Source: Isotricha intestinalis
Lineage: Eukaryota > Ciliophora > Litostomatea > Vestibuliferida > Isotrichidae
NCBI GenBank assembly: GCA_023807065.1
Contig: JAJJLU010003773.1
Coordinates: forward strand, 1 to 31,996
Direction of reading: 5' to 3'
Length of the DNA: 31,996 nt
The notes below the pieces were generated by a model. The model was not told the origin of the DNA, did no database searches, and saw nothing but the letters and a program-made list of their open reading frames with translations. Below are positions 26,985-31,996 of the stretch, piece by piece (the stretch's first letter is position 1; each line of letters starts with the position of its first letter). The position numbers and the translations under genes were made by a program.

Positions 26985-28547
26985 ATGCATTTTCCAATCG
27001 ACTATGGTGAAAGACAATATACTTATGAAGTAGATTCAAGAAGTTCTAGTTTAGAAAAAAATGATGATATTTATAATTATAGAAATATTGAGAAAATTAA
27101 TAATGAAAGAATAAATATGTTAAATTTACAATTAAATCAAATTAATTTACCAATAAACAATTCAATTCAATCTACATCAATGACAAGTCCAAATTATTTA
27201 AATGAAAATAATACACAAAGTGTCTTAAGAGGAAATAATAATTATCCAAATACACAATATGAAAATTTCTTAGATAATAAATATCAAATAGAATTTCCTA
27301 ATAATAATTTAAATCAATTTAATGAATTTAATCAAAGTAATTTACCTTATCAAATTAATAATAATCAAATAAGTAAAAATCCAGAAGAAGATTTTAATGA
27401 AAAATATGATTATAAACCAAGAGATAGAAGAAGAAATTCAAGTAAAAGTGCAAATATGAGAGAAAATAATAATATAAATAATGAAAATAATGTAAATAAT
27501 ATTCATAGAATAAGAAGCCATTCAATAGGTGATATACCTGATAAATTACAAAATTATAATTTAAAATTAGATGAACAAAATAAAGTTTTATCAGAAAGAA
27601 ATTTAGATAATAATAATAATCTTTTTAATAATTTAAGAAGAATAAATAATAATTCTACAAATAAAAATAATGAATATTTAAAGAAAAATATTTTATTAGA
27701 AACTTTATCAAATCCAGAATATGCAGATCAATTAAATAATATGAAAATAGCAGAAGGACAAATAAATTCAAATGATTATAAAAATGATCCAAGATATTCA
27801 AGTAATTCAAATGCTTTAGCAAATATGATTAATAATGATAATTATACAAATAGGAATTATTCACCTCAAGATTTAATGAATTCAAATATAAGAAATATGT
27901 TTAATCCAAATGATAATACTAATCAATTTAATGATAATAAATTTAGTCCTTTTTATAATCCTCAAATTAATGATTTATATCAAATTAATAATTCTAATCC
28001 TTATCAAAGAAATGTAATGAATCCATTTATTAATAATAATAGACAAATGGATAATATAAATCCATATAATAACCAAATGATTGGAAATAATCCTTATGAT
28101 TCTTATAATAATTATAATCAAAATCCTTATTCTAATCCAAAATTTAATAATAATACTTTTCTAAATGATCCAAATAATAATTTTAAACAAAAGAATGAAT
28201 CTAATTTTGACAACTCAAATTATAATAATAATACTAATGAAAATAAAGATGAAGAGGAATATGATCCTGATAATATTTTATCTCAAATTCAATATATAAA
28301 CCCAGATGATATTAGAAATAGACCTCCAAATGAACAATTAAATTTACTTGCAAATAATAATAAAGTATTATATAATGCATTAAAAAAACTTCAAGAAAAA
28401 TATAATAAATTAAAAGAAGAATATTTAAAATTATTAAGAGTCCAAGAAAGTGCTAAAGACAATACAAAATTTAAAGATTTATTAATGAAAGATAATGATG
28501 ATTTAAAAAGAGAAAATAAAAATTATGAAAAAATTATTGAGCCTTGA
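26985..28547 (+). CDS. Asn-rich protein with C-terminal coiled coil, probably truncated
   Basis: 520 residues. Most of it is Asn-rich and probably disordered (NPYNNQMIGNNPYDSYNNYN). Residues about 440-515 form a coiled coil: LYNALKKLQEKYNKLKEEY, then KFKDLLMKDNDDLKRENKN. The frame closes at TGA (28545-28547), the only TGA-ended gene here. Just beyond lies a 25-nt GT...TAG segment followed by a second exon that is still readable in the duplicate at 30821-31895. A single-base change near 28543 therefore seems to have cut off about 35 residues. The gene may be a recent pseudogene or a shortened but live gene. A kelch relic and ADP-ribosyltransferase fragment follow. Confidence 0.65.
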   Translation: MHFPIDYGERQYTYEVDSRSSSLEKNDDIYNYRNIEKINNERINMLNLQLNQINLPINNSIQSTSMTSPNYLNENNTQSVLRGNNNYPNTQYENFLDNKYQIEFPNNNLNQFNEFNQSNLPYQINNNQISKNPEEDFNEKYDYKPRDRRRNSSKSANMRENNNINNENNVNNIHRIRSHSIGDIPDKLQNYNLKLDEQNKVLSERNLDNNNNLFNNLRRINNNSTNKNNEYLKKNILLETLSNPEYADQLNNMKIAEGQINSNDYKNDPRYSSNSNALANMINNDNYTNRNYSPQDLMNSNIRNMFNPNDNTNQFNDNKFSPFYNPQINDLYQINNSNPYQRNVMNPFINNNRQMDNINPYNNQMIGNNPYDSYNNYNQNPYSNPKFNNNTFLNDPNNNFKQKNESNFDNSNYNNNTNENKDEEEYDPDNILSQIQYINPDDIRNRPPNEQLNLLANNNKVLYNALKKLQEKYNKLKEEYLKLLRVQESAKDNTKFKDLLMKDNDDLKRENKNYEKIIEP

Positions 28548-28551
28548 TTAT

Positions 28552-28687
28552 GTAAATGATGTAAATTCTTCTTTAGGAAAAGGAGAGTTGAATTATTAGA
28601 TTTAAAAAAATCAACCAAAAATATAAAGAAAAAAAATTAGGCGACGAAGAAGATGAAATTAGTGCTCTAATTTATTTCATAAATTAA
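28552..28687 (+). pseudogene. Fossil intron and broken last exon of the Asn-rich gene
   Basis: 28552-28576 is a 25-nt GTAAAT...TTTAG segment, the same size and ends as the introns at 4117 and 4272. After it, 28577-28687 reads EKES*IIRFKKINQKYKEKK then LGDEEDEISALIYFIN and TAA. In the duplicate, splicing the matching 25 nt (31399-31423) gives MNY|EKESLLDLKKLAKKYK with no frameshift. The phase no longer matches in this copy. The following 28688-29040 holds low-complexity coding-like text (VVNIVEGESNKLKGKASKNK) shared with the duplicate, with no clear gene. Confidence 0.5.
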
Positions 28688-28986
28688 TAAATGTAAAGAT
28701 AGAGTTGTTAATATTGTAGAAGGAGAATCAAATAAATTAAAAGGAAAAGCTTCTAAAAATAAAGAAAAGAAAAATAATACGATGAAATTCATGACGATAT
28801 TAATGATAATAATAGGGGTTTCAATAATATAAAAAACCAAAATGAATTTTTAAAAAGTGGAATGATAATTTAAAACAAAATAAAAGAAATAAATCCAAAT
28901 TTAAAAAATTCATTTCATAAAAATGATAAAAATTATGAAGATTCAGAAGATAATAATGATAATAATAAAGAAAGTAAATTAAATAA

Positions 28987-29397
28987 AAAGAAAAAAAGAA
29001 AAAAGATTTTTATTACTGGAAAAAAATAACAAGAGGAAAAATAATGTATAATTCTTCATTTTGGTCAACATCAAAAGAAATTAAAACAGCAGTAAATTTT
29101 TTGTCTAATTCATCTAACAATAATGCTTTAATCACAATTTATACTGAAGGAAATAATATTGATGTAGATTCAGAAAATTTTTCTAATTTTAAGGAAGAAA
29201 AAGAAGTTTTATTTATTCCTTTTACTCCTTTTAAGGTAATAGAAAAAAAAAAAAAAAATTTTAAAGGGAAATCTATAAACGTGATTAATCTTCAACAAGA
29301 TATCAATTCACCTCCTAAATGCAAATTTGAGAATATGATTGCGATAAATAGCTATGGAGATTTATTTATAAATGAATGTAAAAAAATATATGATTAA
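28987..29397 (+). pseudogene. C-terminal fragment of an arginine-type ADP-ribosyltransferase domain
   Basis: The frame from 28987 (ATG at 29044, 117 codons) shows the back half of an R-S-E class ADP-ribosyltransferase: the STS motif in SSFWSTSKEIKTAVNF, the strand ALITIYTEGNNIDVDSENFS, and the catalytic loop KEEKEVLFIPFTPFKVIEK with the E-x-E pair. These enzymes move ADP-ribose from NAD onto a target residue, often arginine. The first part, with the NAD-binding Arg of the R motif, is absent. Homology to the duplicated Asn-rich gene tail ends at about 29040, so the fragment begins right at a breakpoint. It is most likely inactive. Whether it is expressed is unknown; it closes in TAA. Confidence 0.55.
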
Positions 29398-29403
29398 AAT
29401 TAT

Positions 29404-29690
29404 TTTAATAATACCAAGTTAAATAATTATTTATTATATTTACTTCAGTTACTAATATTTTTGAAATTTTTTATTAAAAATGTTTTATATGATTTAAATC
29501 CTAAAGAAATTCTTCTTTATTTCTTCTTTTTTTATTCCAACACTTTTTCAAATATTTAAGCCATTTATTTTTTAATTCAATTTTTTGTTATTTTTTTGGA
29601 TCAATAATTATTTATAATTCTGATTTTATAGTTTCTATATATTATTTTATAAATTAATATTTAATTACTATAAATATTATTGATTTTTAA
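29404..29690 (-). pseudogene. Protein-like frame interrupted only by TAA and TAG
   Basis: Read from about 29690 down to 29404 on the minus strand, one frame runs about 95 codons with no TGA and no frame change: VIKY*FIK*YIETIKSEL*, IIIDPKK*QKIELKNKW, LKYLKKCWNKKRRNKEE, FL*DLNHIKHF**KISKI, LVTEVNIINNYLTWYY*. In the 78 codons from 29636 I count five internal UAR and one CAA. Trp, Cys, Arg and Asp content is that of a real protein. No homologue is recognised. It converges on the ADP-ribosyltransferase fragment, whose stop is 7 bp away. Confidence 0.42.
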
Positions 29691-29769
29691 TAAAATAAAA
29701 ATAAATTAAAGAAATAATAATTCCAAAAAAATCTAAAGCCAATTAAAAGAATATCAAGAAACATCCATT

Positions 29770-30790
29770 TTAGAATAAATTCAAATCCAATAGAATTATC
29801 TCATATATATCAATTAATCAATTCTTTAAGTACAAATATGGGAAAAAATTCAATAATATTTAAATCAATAAAAAGTTATGTGAATATAAAATTAAACAAT
29901 GATAATAAAGAAGAAAAAAATTTATATCAAATTATCTTTATCAATCACCAAATTCAAATTATGAAAATTTTATTACAAGATCAAACAGAAATTTTTATTA
30001 TCAACAAAAAAATGAAATTTCTCGTTTTTTAAATCAAACTGAAAAAAGCACAACTATTGATATAAAAGAAGAAAATTTAAAACATATTTTTACTGATAAT
30101 AATATAAAAATCCAATTGATTCTCTTTGTTCTTTACTGAGAAATAAAATATTAAAAAATTATAATTTGAAAATTTTAAATGTTTATTCTAAAGGAATTGA
30201 AAGATATTCAACTGAAGGAAATTTAAAAAAGATGAAACAAAAAATTAAGATTAATTGTACCTAAAACATTAGAAAAAGACAATAATAATTTATTCCAAGT
30301 TAAAAAAAACCAAAAATAAAATAAGAAAACCTTTAAAGATAACTCATTAAATAACAATAATAATGAAAATGAAAACAATGAAAAAAAGGAAAAAATTAAA
30401 AATAAAAAAGAAAAAAAAAGATGAACATAAAAAAATAATAGCAATCCCTAATACAACATTTCAAAAAGATTCCTTATTTTTATTATGTAAACTAATATAT
30501 GAAAATACATATTTTCCAGAGAGCAGAGGACAATTTTCAATGGATGTAGAAGTAAATTCAAATATATTTATTTGGTGGAATGAAATATGAAAAATCCAAA
30601 TTTATGGAAATTAAATCCAAATGAAATTAAATGGAATAAATTAAAATCAACAAATTATACACAACCACGTCTTGGACACAGTGGTACAATATCAAAATAA
30701 ATATATAATATGGAAGATATTATAATTAAAATATTTTCATATCTTTAGATATATATAATATAATAATATTTGGTTTTCACCTTATGAAAG
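29770..30790 (+). pseudogene. Dead kelch-repeat gene
   Basis: Pieces in different frames read NSNPIELSHIYQLINSLS (29770 on), NYLYQSPNSNYENFITRS, NPIDSLCSLLRNKILKNY, and then kelch repeats. These include PESRGQFSMDVEVNSNIFIW, NPNLWKLNPNEIKWNKLKS and NYTQPRLGHSGTISK*IYN (PR-x-GHSG is the kelch signature), then NIWFSPYERPFF. A frameshift breaks the GG pair near 30575. TAA stands where Gln fits in SK*IYN. Kelch propellers bind proteins in ubiquitin ligases and cytoskeletal complexes. Several frameshifts make expression unlikely. Confidence 0.5.
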
Positions 30791-30820
30791 ACCTTTTTTT
30801 TAATTAAGAAGAAATCAAAC

Positions 30821-31895
30821 ATGTTTAATCCAAATGATAATATTAATCAATTTAATAATAAATTTAGTCCTTTTTATAATCCTCAAATTAATATATCAAA
30901 TTAATACTACTAATCCATATCAAAGAAATATAATAAATCAATTTATTAATAATAATTGGCAAATGAATAACAGTATAATAACCAAATGATTGGAAATAAT
31001 GATTCTTTTAATAATTATAATCAAAATCCAGAAAATGATTCTAGTCCAAAATTTAATAATAACAATAATAATTTATTAAACGATTAACTCAAGGAAAAAT
31101 CCAAATAATAATTTTAAAAAAAAAATGAATCTAATTTTGACAATTCAAATTGTTGATGAAAATAAAGATGAGTATGATGCAGATAATATTTTATCTCAAA
31201 TTGAATATAGATGATATTAGAATAGACCTCCAAATGAACAATTAAATTCAATTGCAAATAATAATAAAGTATTATATAATGTATTAAAAAATCTTCAAGA
31301 AAAATATAACAATTTAAAAGAAGAATATTTAAAATTATTAAAAGTTCGAAGAAAGATCTAAAGATAATACAAAATTAAAAGATTCATCAATGAATTATGT
31401 TAATGATGTAAATTCTTCTTTAGGAAAAGGAGAGCTTGTTAGATTTAAAGAAATTAGCCAAAAAATATAAAGAAAAAAAATTAGGTGATGAAGAAGAGGA
31501 AATTAGTTCTTTAATTTATTTCATAAATTAATAAATGTAAATGTAGAGTTGTTAATATTGTAGAAGGAGAATCAAATAAATTAAAAGGAAAAGCTTCCAA
31601 AAACAAAGAAACGAAAAGAAAAATAATAACTTTCTCATATGAAATTCATGACGATATTAATGATATTAATAATGATTTCAATAATATAAAAATCCAAAAT
31701 GAAATTTTAAAAATTGGAATGATAATTTAAAACAAAATAAAAAAAATAAATCCAAATTTAAAAAATTCATTTCATAAAAATGATAAAAATTATGAAGATT
31801 CAGATGATAATAATGATAATAATAAAATTAGATAAAAAGAAAAAAAGAAAAAAGATTTTTATTATTGGAAAAAAAATAAATTTCAAGAGGAAAAA
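30821..31895 (+). repeat. Decayed partial duplicate of the Asn-rich gene (source 27897-29040)
   Basis: From ATGTTTAATCCAAATGATAA onward the sequence follows 27897-29040 to a shared end at CAAGAGGAAAAA, with scattered substitutions and several indels. The first ~300 codons of the source are missing. Frameshifts occur near 30890, 30980, 31085 and 31350. The last exon (31424-31531) is better kept than in the source. CAA codons are retained: none of at least seven became TAA. From 31896 to the right edge only AT-rich DNA is seen. Confidence 0.85.
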
Positions 31896-31996
31896 CTTGA
31901 AGAATAAAAAAAGATAAATAATAACATCACCAAAAATTTAATTAATATTCATATTATTATATTTTTATTAAATTAATAAATATCTATTAATAATTA

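Noticed and set aside
30488..30520. Possible 33-nt intron (GTAAAC...CCAG) in the kelch relic
   Set aside because: The peptide read through it (CKLIYENTYFPESRGQFS) fits the start of a kelch repeat, and the size and 3' end differ from the other introns.
1..31996. Organism-wide code with TAA/TAG as Gln
   Set aside because: Thirteen long genes, together over 6,800 codons with abundant CAA, contain no internal UAR and end at TAA or TAG. That is not possible if UAR were a normal Gln codon throughout.
1..31996. tRNA genes, telomere repeats, CRISPR arrays, transposon ends
   Set aside because: No GC-rich cloverleaf with a T-loop motif, no telomere-like array, no spaced direct repeats and no transposase or reverse transcriptase motifs were seen on either strand.
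26311..31996. Sequencing error as the sole cause of the broken frames
   Set aside because: Homopolymer errors could explain some frameshifts, but not the TAA substitutions, and very A-rich genes such as 19875-24047 are intact over more than 4 kb.

Overview
The window is extremely AT-rich nuclear DNA from a single-celled eukaryote. Thirteen complete or nearly complete genes read cleanly in the standard code, and most stop at TAA. Introns are rare and tiny: two of 25-26 nt lie in one gene and a fossil of 25 nt in another, all GT...TAG. An LC8 dynein light chain and an LRR/coiled-coil protein of ciliary style fit a ciliated or flagellated cell. A myristoylated CDPK-like kinase, UFSP2 (which speaks against an ordinary fungus) and the tiny introns fit a ciliate-like protist that uses the standard code. 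I cannot name the taxon from this sequence.

Layout. The left edge (2-852) holds the 3' end of a gene and a MORN-like coding relic. Then come a ubiquitin-like/LRR protein (1119-3380, minus), a weak C/D-snoRNA candidate, a three-exon lysine-rich gene (3978-5336) and an Asn-rich protein (5439-6263). A compact minus-strand block follows: a coiled-coil protein, IMP4, a LAMTOR4-like Ragulator subunit and, after a relic, a large LRR/coiled-coil protein (6874-13461). Next is a divergent pair of ubiquitin-family genes: a USP-fold protein that has lost its catalytic residues and carries two RanBP2 zinc fingers (13979-15823, minus), and the UFM1 protease UFSP2 (16252-18075, plus). Two kinases follow: a CDPK-like enzyme with only two EF-hands (18318-19409) and a 1390-residue zinc-finger/charged-helix/kinase protein (19875-24047). 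Then come dynein light chain LC8 and a membrane-anchored aspartic protease, both minus and 32 bp apart. The right end (26311-31996) is accessory-like: an Asn-rich gene (26985-28547), its broken second exon, an orphan ADP-ribosyltransferase fragment, a dead kelch gene and a decayed partial duplicate of the Asn-rich gene.

The most unusual signal is in the stretches between the genes. Nearly every gap over 400 bp contains a protein-like frame that is interrupted mainly by TAA or TAG where glutamine would fit. Two of them (13544-13959 plus, 29404-29690 minus) hold long frames with many UAR codons and almost no CAA. The intact genes use CAA for Gln. The likeliest explanation is old pseudogenes in which CAA decayed to TAA. 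A second possibility is coding DNA from a source that reads UAR as Gln, or context-dependent readthrough. The young duplicate at 30821-31895 acts as an internal control: it is already frameshifted, yet none of at least seven CAA codons shared with its source has become TAA.

Functional links are limited. UFSP2 and the pseudo-USP share an upstream region and both concern ubiquitin-like modifiers. LAMTOR4 points to TORC1 signalling at the lysosome, IMP4 to small-subunit rRNA processing, and LC8 to dynein and cilia. No operon, virus, transposon, CRISPR array or tRNA gene was recognised.
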